Made by a program: the position numbers and the translations under genes. A stretch of DNA of 64,000 bases from Apoda limacodes (Eukaryota > Arthropoda > Insecta > Lepidoptera > Limacodidae), in assembly GCA_946406115.1 (NCBI GenBank), contig OX291543.1:3102501-3166500 (forward strand), in the 5' to 3' direction. Below are positions 43,441 through 55,569 of this stretch, piece after piece. The notes under the pieces are model-generated. The model did no database searches, had not been told where the DNA came from, and was given only the letters and a program-made list of their open reading frames with translations. Numbering within the stretch: the stretch's first letter is position 1; each line of letters opens with the position of its first letter.

Positions 43441-44874
43441 GGTAATTCTTTACTTTCCAAGAACGCCTGGTATTTACGTAATAAAAATTTCTATTGATAG
43501 AATACCAAATTTATATACAAAGATGAAATTCAGAAACTCTCGGAGGAAACTAGTTTATCCGGAAAATAAATAAATTAATTTCATACAAATTCAACCATTA
43601 CACAACAATAAATATCTACAAAAACAAAACACATTAGAGAAAAAATATCAGGTTGTTTTTTTTTTAATAGCAATGTTGCCAGTATTCAACAATCGAGTAC
43701 TTACTATTTAAAAAAATAATCGATAAAAAATAGGCCGGCGAAGTGCCAGAAACAAATTATTCTATTTTAGAATGGTTTGGCAGGAGTTGGGGGGGCAGGG
43801 TAGACACCGGTTTATTGATCTGAGTGTCACAGGTACAATCTGTTTCTGGCGCACGCCGGCCTTTTTTTTCTTACTTTCTTGTGCTGCGATTCGCGCGCAA
43901 GTTTTCATGTCCCAAAGTGGTTGCCGTGACTATACTAAATAAGTAGAAATTGGTTCGCGCGCTAACTTGCATGTGCTCCGCTTGGTTTCACGTGTAAGTT
44001 TTCATGTTCCAAAGTGGGTTGCCGTGAATATACTAAACAAGTAGAAATTGGTTCTGGCGCTCGTCGGCCGCTGCCGCGGCACGCTCCGCTCGGTGTCGCG
44101 CGCTAACTTTCATGTGCTCCGCTTGATTTCAAGCGTAAGTTTTCATGTTCCAAAGTGGATCGCCGTGACTATACTAAATAAGTAGAAATTGGTTCTGGCG
44201 CTCGCCGGCCGCTGCCGCGGCACGCTCCGCACGGCTTCGCGCGCTAACTTTCATGTGCTCCGCTTGGTTTCACGCGTAAGTTTTCATGTTCCAAAGTGGG
44301 TTGCCGTGACTATACTAAATAAGTAGTAATTGGTTCAACAAATTGTACCTGTGTCACTCAGATCAATTAACCAGTGTCTACCCTGCCCCCCCTTATCCTG
44401 CCAAACAATTCTAAATTAGAACAATTTGTTTCTGGCACTTCGCCGGCCTCTGCCGCGGTACGCTTCGCTCGGCTCGTGCGGTGTTCACCATGTAACCTAA
44501 TGGCTCGTCGCTTCGCTCCTTACCACCTAACTTGGCAAGGTTTGGATTCGCTGCCAGTTTTTTGATTTTATTCGAGTATATAAATATGCTTTTCTATCGA
44601 TTAAAATGAGAGAAAAGTAAAATCGATTGAATCCTGTGTTTATTTTTCTCTTTAGACTGGCAACTATTTTCGTGAAAAAAAAATGTTTTGTATTTTTAAA
44701 TGTTGGTGTGTAATGGCGGGTTTTGTATGAAATCAATTTAGTTTTTTTTGTGAAAATCTAGTAAGTGTCCTCCGAGAGTTTTTGAATTTTACCTGTGTAT
44801 TTAAATGTGGTGTTCTATCAGTTAAAACCATCGTTACGTAAAAATCTCACGTTCTTGGAAAGTAAAGAATTACC
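43441..44874. mobile_element. Foldback element with central tandem array
   Basis: The ends are inverted: GGTAATTCTTTACTTTCCAA (43441) and its complement ending at 44874. Matching continues inward in register: 'CAGAAACTCTCGGAGG' against 'CCTCCGAGAGTTTTTG', 'TTTCATACAAA' against 'TTTGTATGAAA', and a GC-richer block (43730-43845 against 44333-44445) with 'GGCAGGGTAGACAC' and 'GATCTGAGTG'. Arms are about 400-540 bp and imperfect. The centre (43896-44335) is a tandem array. No open reading frame of interest and no clear target duplication. Confidence 0.8.
43896..44335. repeat. 142-bp tandem array inside the foldback element
   Basis: Units begin 'CGCTAACTTTCATGTGCTCC' at 43960, 44101 and 44243 (period 141-142), with a partial unit on each side. 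Each holds 'AAGTTTTCATGTTCCAAAGT', 'GACTATACTAAATAAGTAG' and a GC-rich part 'CGGCCGCTGCCGCGGCACGC'. Units differ at scattered positions. Confidence 0.85.
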
Positions 44875-44879
44875 TCGAA

Positions 44880-45475
44880 AATATAACATTTCATACGTAA
44901 GTACGTCGGTTTGACTTTTATTTCACTTGATTTCTGCAAATATGAATAGAATGCAATAAATTACATCATATAGTATAGTCAGTTGTACTATTAATTTCAG
45001 CTTGAAATCACATAATTTATAATACATTGTTTTATAGATTAACCGCCTAAATTCAGAAGTGAGGACAAGGACTGAATAGTCAGGGGAAATTACGCCAGTT
45101 CGCCATTTTCTATTACTTGTGAAACTAGTAAGTTAAAGGTAGTAAAATAGAGTTAATGTTAGTTTGGCTAGGTAATAGCATGCACCTAGGGAAAGGACAA
45201 AGCCTACTTATAAGTGTCAAGTGCAAGTCGAATATTGGAATGTTCCGTCTTGCTTGCTTCCATCGATGTACGATGTACGTTTTTATTGTTTTTTTATGGC
45301 TCTAACCACCATTTTAGTGTTTTCTAAATGTTACAAAACTTTAAAAGAACAATTCATCACTCTGAATGAAGCAACTAATGATATTTCTAAAAAAAATCAT
45401 ATGTGTTTTTTGCTTCATAATGAGTCATCTGTACAAGTACAATTTATCAATTTGTTAATGTCATTTACTTATATT
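44880..45475. other. Intergenic DNA
   Basis: A 96-codon frame (45221-45511) has no recognisable domain except where it enters the THAP-like scrap. No other signal. Confidence 0.4.
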
Positions 45476-45479
45476 TCAG

Positions 45480-45700
45480 ATCGATTATTCATCGCATGCA
45501 AACGCAGATAACACAACGATAACGCCTAGGAAATTAAAATTAACTGTAGAATCAAACCGACAGTCGTTAGCAGCTGAGATTCGCAGAAAAAAAACTAGTT
45601 ACAATTTGAGCAAAAACTTCAACTAAGCAAGAAAAATGTGAAGTTGTCTGCAATTCTTCAGAACTTAAAGCCAACGATATAATAATCAATAATTAGCTGA
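45480..45700 (+). pseudogene. Possible THAP-protein C-terminal scrap
   Basis: After an acceptor-like TTTCAG at 45479, the frame reads 'IDYSSHANADNTTITPRKLK' and 'EIRRKKTSYNLSKNFN', then a stop; one frame over it continues 'KKNVKLSAILQNLK'. This resembles the basic coiled coil after the THAP domain in insect THAP proteins and P-element-like transposases ('PRKLK..I..L...', 'V..L..IL..LK'). The THAP zinc-binding domain itself is not seen. Confidence 0.35.
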
Positions 45701-45779
45701 CTTTTTAGTTTTTGTTTTATTTTATATCGAGCTGCTTCTTGATTAATGTAACGTTATTAAAAAAAAAGTTTTATTTTTT

Positions 45780-46990
45780 TAGTGTATTTTTTGTTTTATT
45801 TTCTTACTTGAATCCACATTTCAAATTCAAAATTGTCCAGTTTTATAACCCATACTTGATATACTATTGATTCCTCATAAAAATTTCCACCCCTTTTTTT
45901 ACTTCCTTGAGGAATGATTTCCGTGATAAGAAACTATTCTATGTCCTTTCTCGGGTCTCAAACTATCTCCATACCAAGTTTCATATAAATCTAAAGCATG
46001 AAAACTTCAGTGTTCATACGACTTCAATATTCATACAACCTCCATGATACTATCTTTTCACTACTACGTTTAATGTCACTTCATAAGTTTGTTTCTAAAC
46101 ATTATATATTTAGCCGTGCATTGCTAAAAATTCAAACCTCCTTAAATCCTTAAATTTTCTGGGATAAAACCAATGTCATTGTATATTAAAACTCCTCAGA
46201 GTCTTCAACATTATGTTATCTACACTAATATTATAAAGAGGAAAGATTTGATTGTATGTTTGTTTGTATTGAATAGGCTCCGAAACTACAGGACCGATTT
46301 GAAAAATTCTTTTACCATTAGAAGCCGACAACACAGGCTACTTTTTACCACGGCAAAATGCTTCATTCCTATGGGAACACGGGTAATAGGACAACGGGTA
46401 GTAAGAATTATCCTTCGGTACTTATCATTTTCACATAACTTCTAAACGGCTGACCCGATTGGGTTGAACTTTAATAGGGGTATTTTGATTGTTTCCTGGA
46501 TGATTTAAAAATATAATTGAACCCGGTAGGTGGCGCTGCTGTCGGTATGTCAACTACTAAATGGCTGGACCGATTGGGTTGAAATTTTGTATGTGTATTT
46601 CCATTGTTTCACAGACACGAATGTATTATGCCGTTAAAGAGGAGAGATTTGATTGCTTGTTTTTTTTTTCTATAATTGAGGAGTTGCCGTAAGAACCTAC
46701 ACCGATAACGAAATTTAGGGCGGGCGAAAACGCTGGCAGAAGTTTTTTATATAAAATTGAACATTGTTAAGCAATAACAAACAAAAAACTTACAAACTTC
46801 CATATTTATATCATGCGTTTAAAAACATTCTACCCGGGCAATAGCTTGTACATATCTACAGGTAAAAGTGGGGTAATATTACTTAAATTTGGTAACATTG
46901 TTCTTTGCCACAGAAGTCAGTGACTCTATTTCTGTCCCTTACGGGTATACGCTTATTACAAGTCTATTGGATACTTGGTCTTAGTGTCTG
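45780..46990. repeat. Dispersed Helitron/RTE-tail type repeats
   Basis: 45900-46000 has 'TATGTCCTTTCTCGGGTCTC' and 'CTATCTCCATACCAAGTTTC'; 46218-46440 has 'CTACACTAATATTATAAAGA' and 'GGCTCCGAAACTACAGGACC'; 46640-46740 repeats 'AGAGGAGAGATTTGATTG' and 'GGAGTTGCCGTAAGAACC'. All are high-copy insect repeats of non-autonomous Helitron style. No gene. Confidence 0.5.
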
Positions 46991-46994
46991 AAAG

Positions 46995-47460
46995 GGTTGT
47001 GTGTTACCAACATTCCAGATAATTACCCTAATAATTACGATACTCAGCCTGTCATCACGCACAAAATAAACACATGTATTTCGAAATCAACTAACTCGGA
47101 CAAACTAAAATTAGAAATAATAAGACCCAATTATAAAAATGGCAGTCTCAGCAACATAAATAACAAAAGGCCAATAACCATACTGTCATGTATTGATAAA
47201 ATAATTGAGAGGTATTTTGGTAACGAAATAAATAAATATTTAATAGATAACATGAATTAATGAAAAATAGTACGGTTTTCAGAAAATCCGGAATACCATT
47301 CAATTTTTAAATGTGTTTAGTTATGATATTAACAAATATCTAACTGAGGAAAACCATGTTTTTACTATCTTTATAGACTTTTCTAAGGCATTAGATTATT
47401 CAATTTATGAAACCATCTTTTCTAAATTAGACAAAAATTGAATATAAGACCCAACTTTTA
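46995..47460 (+). pseudogene. Old jockey-type reverse transcriptase scrap
   Basis: 'SNINNKRPITILSCIDKIIE' and 'RYFGNEINKYLIDNMN' match the 'NYRPISLLS...KI.E..' block; broken frames further on retain 'FIDFSKALDYS' (polymerase 'DFSKAFD'). Many stops. Different from LINE-A and LINE-B. Confidence 0.55.
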
Positions 47461-47785
47461 AGTGGTTCTGGAGGAAGCACAAGCTATAATGCAAAAATAC
47501 TACAACAACTTATGTAAATGGGCACACGACATTGGTCTAGCTGTCAATGCAAAAAAAATAAGCTTATGCACATACACTCAACGCTTTTAAAATATTTTAC
47601 GAAGCCAGCCATTGCGCGCCATGATCATCTGTGTCTTCATAACCGAATTCAATATAATTGGAAACATTAAAAATTAGTAAATGAGCATTTATACTTAAGA
47701 ATATATATCGATAATAAATTCAATTGGAAATTACATATACTCTGCACTATATAAATATATATATGTATACTATATGTAAGCGTGT

Positions 47786-48529
47786 GTGACCTTGGAGTCA
47801 GAAAATTTATCCTACTTTCGAGAAGGTGATGACCCTTCCCAAGGCGGTGTTGGTTTTCTGGTCAAAAAATCGCTCATAAACAACGTTGTGGAAATCAGTA
47901 GTGTTTCGACTCGGGTAGCATACCTTGTCCTAAAGCTCACCAACAGATACTCTCTGAAGGTGGTACAGGTGTTTGCGCCAACCTTGTCTCACGCTGATGA
48001 AGAAGCCGAAGCCACATATGAAGATATCACCAAGGCACTTCATAACACCACCAAGGCTAACTAGAACGTTGTGATAGGAGATTTTAACGCCAAAGTTGGA
48101 GTACAAGAACGCGACGAATCTAGAATCGGCACTTATGGCTTGGGTCAGCGAAATCACAGGGGACAAATGCTGGTAAACTTTCTCGAAATGAAAGGGCTCT
48201 TTTTGATGAACTCGTTCTACAAGAAAAGTTCCCATAGAAGGTGGACCTGGCAAAGTCCCGACGCCGTAACTAGGAATGAGATAGATTTTATTATGTCAGA
48301 TAGACGGAACATATTTAGAGATGTCTCAGTGATGAATAGGTTTAATACCGGCAGTGATCACAGACTTGTTAGGGGCACTCTAAATATAAATTACAAGGCC
48401 GAAAGAAATCGTCTAATAAAGTCTACTCTTAGACCTTTACAGTCCCAAGCTACGGTAGGATCCGACAAGTTTTACCTAGAACTTCAAAATAGATTCGATT
48501 CCTGGAAACCACAGGCGACGTTGACATAA
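47786..48529 (+). pseudogene. RTE-type LINE endonuclease part
   Basis: Contains 'GGVGFLVKKSL', then (after a TAG at 48062) 'VVIGDFNAKVG' with the catalytic D and N, 'RWTWQSPDAVTRNEIDFIM' and 'NTGSDHRLVRG' with the catalytic SDH triad intact. These are the APE-endonuclease blocks in the form used by RTE elements. A single stop separates the two halves. Confidence 0.8.
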
Positions 48530-48884
48530 TGACCAACAACTTGGTGAAGACGGTAAAAGAAATGGGACGCAAATTCTACCCACCGCAGAACAAAACTAGA
48601 GAGTCCAAACTTTTTCCTGCAACTCTTGAACTTATGAGGAAAAGACGAGAAATACCATCTAACCAAAGGTCTTCGTCAGATGCAAGATCTCTAAACGGGC
48701 GAATACGTAAGATGACTAGACGCGACCTTCGAGGCTCCAGCACACGCAGCATTGAGATTGCGATTGAGCAGAATAAAGGGTCGAAAGTTTTTGCGCGTCA
48801 GCTTGCAAAGAGCCATCTGACGAGACTAAAAACTGCAGATGGCAAAAGGTCACCTCCAAACGAGAGATCTCAGCAGAGGCCGAA

Positions 48885-50256
48885 TTGTTTTATGGACAAC
48901 TCTACACGTCAGAATCGGCTCGGCCCACATCCCTCATAACCGAAGATCAAAGAGCCAAACTGACGCGCCACTTCACCGAGGATATCCCGGACGTTGACCA
49001 AAGTGAGATTAGGGCGGCTCTAGAACAGCTAAGAAACAACAAAGCTCCGGGCGATGACGGCATTACGACTGAGCTCCTAAAAGTCTGCGGCACTCCAGTC
49101 TTAAAAGAGTTAGCAAAGCTTTTTAATGTTGTCATCAATAACGGAACTACACCGGAGGCGTGGTGCGGAAGCGTGGTGGTATTATTCTTTAAAAAGGGTG
49201 ATAAAACTCTAAGAACAACCGTCCGATATCCCTTCTAAGCCACGTATATAAGCTGTTCTCTAGAGTCTTCACAAATCGTCTCGCTGGAAGACTTAACGAG
49301 TTTCAGCCACCAGAACAGGCTGGGTTTCGAAAAGGTTTTAGTACCGTAAATCACATTCATACTGCACGGCAGATTATACAAAAACCTCAAGAGTATAATC
49401 AGCCGCTGTGTATGGCGTTTGTGGATTACGAGAAAGCCTTTGACTCCATCTAAACCTGGGCTGTGCTACAACTCAGCAGCGATGTCGTATAGACTGGCGA
49501 TATATTGAGGTGCTGCGATGTCTTTACAACGCTGCTACGATGACCGTCCAGTTCCAGGACCATAGGCCAAGTGCCATCCCGCTGCGTAGAGGTGTAAGAC
49601 AGGGGGACGTTATATCCCCGAAACTGTTTACCAATGCGCTAGATGTCTTCAAAACTTTGGACTGGGCTGGGCGGGGCATAAAAATAAACGGCGAATACAT
49701 CGCACGCCTAAGGTTTGCCGACGACATCGTTATTATGGCAGAGTCATTGGAAGAACTGAGCGAAATGTTGCACTCCCTAGATGAATCCTCTCGACGAGTG
49801 GGCCTTGGCATGAATTTGGATAAGACAAAAATCATGTTTAACCAACACGTCGTGCCAATGCCAGTATACGTCGCGGGTACCTTACTCGAAGTTGTCCAGG
49901 ATTATGTGTACCTTGGACAAAAAATCCAACTGGGCCGGAACAATTTTGAGAAGGAAGCCGACAGGAGGATCCAGCTGTGATGGGCAGCATTTGGTAAACT
50001 TCGTCAAGTCTTCACGTCGCCTATACCGCAAAGTCTAAAGACGAAAGTCTTTGACCAGTGCGTCCTACCAGTCATGACTTACGCCGCCGAAACGTGGACA
50101 CTTACAGCAGGGCTGGTCCACAATTTCAAGGTCGCACAGCGCGTAATGGAGCGAGCTATGCTCGGAGTTTCTCTTAGGGATCGAATCCGAAATGAGGCTA
50201 TCCGGAAGAGAACCAAAGTTACCGACATAGCTCGCAGAATTAGCAAGCTGAAGTAG
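48885..50256 (+). pseudogene. RTE-type LINE reverse transcriptase part
   Basis: Blocks in order: 'EIRAALEQLRNNKAPGDDGI', 'LLSHVYKLFSRVFTNRL', 'QAGFRKGFSTVNHIHTARQI', 'MAFVDYEKAFDSI' followed by a stop, 'RRGVRQGDVISPKLFTNALD', 'LRFADDIVIMAES' (active site FADD intact), 'VYLGQKIQL' and 'LPVMTYAAETWTL'. The frames must be joined across at least three breaks, so no active enzyme is made. Confidence 0.8.
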
Positions 50257-50524
50257 CAGTAGGCTGGCCACGTCTGTCGGAGGACCGATGACCGATGGAG
50301 CAGACGTGTCCTAGAGTGGAAACCACGTATGGGAAGGCGAAGCGTGGGACGCCCTCCAGCCCGGTGGACCGACGACCTTAAAAAGGTGGCTGGTGGTGGC
50401 TGGATGCGGAAGGCAGAGGACCGGGAGAAATGGCACGCCATAGAGGAGGCTTATGTCCAGCAGTGGACCAATATAAGCTGATATGATGATGATATGTAAG
50501 CGCAGTAATACGCATAGTATATTA

Positions 50525-50600
50525 TTTTTTTTACGGTCACCGTAGGCTATGGACGCTTGCAACACCAGGTGTATAACTCGCACGTTTCCGACTCTTTAGA
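50525..50600 (-). mobile_element. LINE-A 3' scrap
   Basis: 'CACCGTAGGCTATGGACGCT' and 'TGCAACACCAGGTGTATAAC' match 1374-1410 on the minus strand. It lacks the last ~40 bp of LINE-A and immediately follows the RTE-type LINE. Confidence 0.65.
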
Positions 50601-53600
50601 AAGCTCTCTCTTGATAACTTATAATTAATAATAACAAATATTGATGTATGAGGCTGATAAGGTGCATATATTACCCTAAACTCGAGTACAGTATTTATTT
50701 TTTTACATTATCACACTGACTCGACTTTCTGGCGTGGCTTTCAAAATGACAGATATTTGTTTTTTTACATCGATTTCCAGTTTTCTTGTATATTTTGTGT
50801 GAATTTCGAAGTTAATTATAAAAATAAAGAAAGTGCTGCGTAGTTCGTGATTGCAGAGGTGTATGGAAGCAGGTGGTGGCATCAAAGTCACAGGTTTGGC
50901 CTAAGTTTACTCATTTGAATATTTCATGTTTTATTTTTATGAAAAATGCTTTTACTGTAAAATTTCACGTTTAACACGTTCCTTTCCACTTTTATAATAT
51001 TGCAGAATCCTTAGATGTATTTTAATTGCTTTCCAGCCTTTTTGGACCTTGAACCTTGAACTAACATTTTTGGATCAAATGGCGGCGCTAGTTAGGCCTG
51101 GTCGGCCCCTTCAAATAATGTAAATAAAATAAATTATGAAATTATGCATTACATTAATGGATGCTTAAATGGAAATTTAAAGAACCCGGACCCAACATTT
51201 TTTACTCTAACTAACGACGTCGAAAGGAAAATAGCTTAGAAAGTAGTTACTAAATTTCATCTGTCAACCTGTAAATAGGTTAATTGAAATTTTGATAAAG
51301 CTTTGTAAAAAGGTACTTACTATCAATGTCAAATGGTAGTTTTGTTTTTTTGTAGGGTCGTAATATCGTATCGTGATATAAATTTAGCATAAAACGGCTT
51401 TTTAAGACAAGGACAATCTAGGTAGTACCTATCAATCGTACACGGACGGAGTCGTAGGTTGTTTTTTTTGTGCTTATCACAAACTATATTTTGTTATCAT
51501 GTGACAATGACATGTGACTTGAGAATTGATTTCTAGTAACTGGGCATTTTGTGTACAAAAAAGTACTTCAAAAAAGTGTACACGTGACGAAATAGAATAG
51601 CTTTTTTAAAATTGCTTGAAATAACTTCAAATAAACAATTAACGATAGAAAATCTTTTTATAAAGCTAATATAACAAATTTATTAAGAAAACCTAATGAG
51701 ATATTTTGGTTTCAGTAAAAGCACATTAAAGAAAATGTTCCATTTCGTCATGTAAATCCAATATTAAAATAAAAACTACTAATAGTTAAGTCCAACAGTT
51801 TTTGTATAGCGATACATAAATAAAAAAAAACATAAAAAAGTTTTACAAAAGAGATGATTCTAATAGTTATATGTTTATTTTAGGAAATCTGTGTCATAAT
51901 CGTCACTACGAGGTTAGAAATATATACTCTTTTTTATGGTATAAATTTAAGCAGTAGACGCATCAATTATTATTTTAAGTTACTAATCTTCCTTTAGATT
52001 AATGCTTTTACTTAAGAACAAAGCTTTTGCTTAAATTATCTAACAAAATAAAAAAAAAAACAAAAATAACAGGACAGTAACGCAGTGGAATTCAGCGTGA
52101 CTAAATGGAACTAGCAAGGCATAGTTCACAGTATTGTAGATATTAGCTATCAGTCTATAATTGGGAACTTTCGTTTCTGTAAGTATTCATTATTCAATTA
52201 CATAAAAACTTATAACATAAAAAAAAGCATTTAAAATATGACAATTTTACAATTTAATAAAAATTTATCTTGAAATACACAACGCAGAGGGTAAGACGAG
52301 ATATTTGTGCGTTGTCGTGTAGATATACAAGGGCTCTAAAAAAACCCTTAGAGTAAAAAGTTTGACTTTTTGGAAAAAACTAAGCTTAAAAAAAATTTTT
52401 GACAGCTTTTCATTAATCACGAAAATTAATGTGGAAAAAAATTTTACTTATTTTTTTAACTAATTACTTATTTTTTTATGAATAAAAAAAAATTAACATA
52501 ATAACAAGGAGCATTAAAATATTTTTGGGATTATTAAAGTACATTTTGGAAAAGTTTGGTTTTAAATAATAACACAACGTTACGAATAGTCTCAAAAATA
52601 AATTATAAAGATGTTTTTTCTTTTGAATTTAGTGGTAGTTTTTACCCGCTGGGAAGGTAAATATTTTTTTTGTACCAAAAAAATTGATAGTTTTCCGGTT
52701 GTAAAATGAAAGTTTGAAATAGAAAATTTAATAACTTTTTTTTATTTATTTTTTTTAAATAAGGGAAAGTTCTCAAGCAATAAATTATAAAATAATTCTT
52801 CTTATATACAGACATTTACATCGTTATCAGCGACCCAAAGAACCCGCTACCTATTTTCATAAAAAATCATTAAGAATTACCGAAGATATTAATTTTTTTT
52901 CACCAATAAAATAGTTAAGTTAATTTTTACAGTATTGTAGACCAATTCTTCTTAACCAAAGTTGTTTAGTTCTGAACTTGACACCTTTCGTGACAAATTG
53001 CAAAAAGTTTCAGGTTGACCAGATCAGTTAGGTACAAATTAGTTTTTGATTTTACAAAAAAATTTACTTCCTCTCCCGTGTTATAAGATTTTTTTATAGT
53101 TATATTATTTTTTAGTCTAATATTATATTATTGTGTCTTAGATCAGCTCATAACCGTTTTTATCTTTTTGTAGTCGGTAAATTTGCTATATGTACTAAGC
53201 TTTATAATTCCATTTCGTCACAATATCTTTCCATATATACGTTACATGACGATACGGCCGTGACGTTTCTAAGAATTAAAATTTAAAAATAAAATTTGTA
53301 CTTTGGTTAAGAAACTTATTAGGAATCAAATACTTGTTTGTGATGAAATTTAGTTATATCTAGTGATGAAAAAGAATAAGATATTAAACTTCCATGGAAA
53401 TAATTGCATACCTTTCCAAATTCAGTGACTATGATGGAGATGAAAAAATGCATAACCACTAACGTCACAAGTTTTGTTGACAGTAAAATTGACAGTGTAA
53501 AATGGGGGCTACCACAGACAAGATGAAGGCCAGATTTAATTAAGAAAACGGTGTTTGGATTTTTGTTGCTCCTTCAATTGTGACTATGTAGGAATTTCCA

Positions 53601-54281
53601 TGTAGTACCTTTTCGTAGGACAGCAAATAAATGTGTTTTTAATTTATTTCATGTTCTATACCGTTGTAAAAGAGTGCAAAATATGAATTAATTGACAGTA
53701 CCTTATGTGCCTCAACGTTTACATTAGGAAAAAGTGTTGCCAAACTATTTTATAAACACCCGGCTTTCTGGCAGAACCTACGTGGGACAATAGAAAAAGC
53801 ACAATAGTTAGAACTTATGTTTGCAATGTTTCCGTAAGTTGTTAATATTTTAGGTTCATTTAACAACTTAGCATTGAATTAGTATATTATTACTACGTTA
53901 AACGTAAGTTTAGTCAGATGTCGTACCCATATACACTTGATATTCTTTGAGAATGTTGTGGGACAACGTTATTTTCGCTGGGACAAATTTTTTGAAAAAT
54001 GCCCAGCTATGGAAACGTTAAGACGGGGTAACTTGATAAAAGGCAAGGAAATTAAATTGTAAGTGGATTGAACAAGGTTTATTTCGCAAGTCGCGATATT
54101 TACAATAGTAACAGGTTTAGCTTATTGTAGCTAGGCTTTAGCAACCAGTTCGGCTGCGCTGCGGTGACTGGCAAGCGATTTCGGCGAGGCGCGGAGCTAG
54201 ACGCTGTGTCAGCAAATAAGGTTAGGGGTTCCCCACAATACTTCCCCTTCTTTGAAAAAAAGCAAACTTACACTGTTATTA
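50601..54281. other. Long AT-rich region without a visible gene
   Basis: No exon, RNA gene or clear transposon was recognised in 3.7 kb. Short open frames are AT-rich and domain-free. 54105-54230 is locally GC-richer ('TTCGGCTGCGCTGCGGTGAC') without a known identity. Confidence 0.45.
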
Positions 54282-55567
54282 TTAGGTCCTTACATATGAA
54301 ATTGATTTTTTATACGGAAAAAGCAAAACTATTTTTTTTTACATTTTTATTATTTAATCAATCAAAGTAGGTACCGTTGAGATCTATGCACTTTGCCATT
54401 TTATAGGGAGTTCACGGATTTCATTGATTCCTTTGCTGAAAAAATTGCGGGAGCGAGAATCAACAAAATCTTTGAAGGTGTTTTGGACTGCATCATCTGA
54501 ATATTTTTTTTCCAATTAAGAAATTATCCAAATTCCGAAAAAAGTGGTAATCGGTTGCAGCAAGGTCCAGGGAGTTTGGTGGGTGACGGAGACATTCCAA
54601 TCCTAGCTCTTCTAGTTTCGCCACCATCTGTTGGTCAGTGTGTGGTCTAGCGTAGTCCTGAAGCAGCAGTGGGCTAGAGCGGTTGACCAATCTTGGCTGT
54701 TTAACGGCTAGCTTTTCCATCATGGTTTCCAATTGTCGGCAATACAGATCTGCCGTAATCGTTTGACCAAATCTTAGAAAGTTGTAGTGGATGACACAAA
54801 CGCTGGTCCACTAACCAGTACCTTTTTTTTGAGTCAACTTTTGCTTGGGGCAGGATTTAGCCGGTTCTCCTGGATTTAACCACTGTGATGAGCGTTTCCG
54901 ATTATCGTAAAGGATAAATTTTTAATCATAAGTAATGATACGATTCAAAATCCCCTCGTTATTGTGACGGCTTAGTAACGTGACGCAGCAGTCGACGCGT
55001 GTTTGTTGGCTTGCTTCACTTAGTTCATGCGGTACCCATTTTTCAAGCTTTTTAACTTTTGATGATGATTTGAATGATTCAAAATAGTTTTATTACTTAC
55101 ATCGAAGCCTGCAGCTAACTCTGACATGGTTTGAGATGGATCCGATTCCACGATCACTTTCAATTCCTCATTGACAACTAGGGACTCAGGCCATCCACGA
55201 GGTTTGTTCTGGAGGTCAAAATTTTCAGAACGAAAGCGTTGGAACCAAAAACCTTCTGTGTTTTCTTTTACAGTGGCTTCTCCGTACACATTATTAATCC
55301 TTCGAGCTGTTTTTCTGCAGCGCTAGTGCCACGATGGAATTCGTATACGATAATAATGCAATATTTTATGTTTTCCATATTGAGCACAGAACGATGTCAA
55401 AGCAAAATTTGATGACGCGAAAACAAATGAATTATTACATTCGAAACACAAATAGACAAGCTTAAAATTGAAATAAATTTGAATTTGGAATTCTTAACCA
55501 AACGCCGGCTTTTTGAGATCAAAGAGGCCAGTTCTATAAAACGTCATTTTTATATGTAAGGACCTAA
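54282..55567 (-). mobile_element. Mariner element with intact ends, dead transposase
   Basis: Terminal inverted repeats TTAGGTCCTTACATATGAAA (left) and, as reverse complement, TTAGGTCCTTACATATAAAA (right), flanked by TA at 54280-54281 and 55568-55569. Length 1,286 bp, normal for mariner. The transposase lies on the minus strand from about 55376 to 54395 and is broken. A related fossil lies at 12903-13878. Confidence 0.92.
54395..55376 (-). pseudogene. Mariner transposase, frameshifted
   Basis: Starts 'MENIKYCIIIVYEFHRGTSA', then a one-base frameshift near 55310; resumes 'VYGEATVKENTEGFWFQRFR' (helix-turn-helix region) and 'ESDPSQTMSELAAGFDVSNK'. The C-terminal frame (54732-54493) has 'LLLQDYARPHTDQQ' (expected 'QDNARPH', with the second catalytic D kept) and 'PPNSLDLAATDYHFF' (expected 'YSPDLAPTDYHLF', third D kept). 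Several stops lie in between. It cannot make an active enzyme. Confidence 0.85.
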
Positions 55568-55569
55568 TA

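Larger units (their letters stand above)
47780..50500 (+). mobile_element. RTE-type LINE, almost complete ORF2, inactivated
   Basis: Runs from the middle of the endonuclease through reverse transcriptase to a C-terminal region ending 'EEAYVQQWTNIS' and (GATATGATGATGAT) at 50480-50500, a tail typical of RTE-type elements. The 5' part of the endonuclease is missing. Stops or frameshifts occur near 48060, 48530, 48920, 49215, 49450 and 49980. A LINE-A scrap directly follows. An internally deleted relative is at 63262-63525. Confidence 0.85.
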
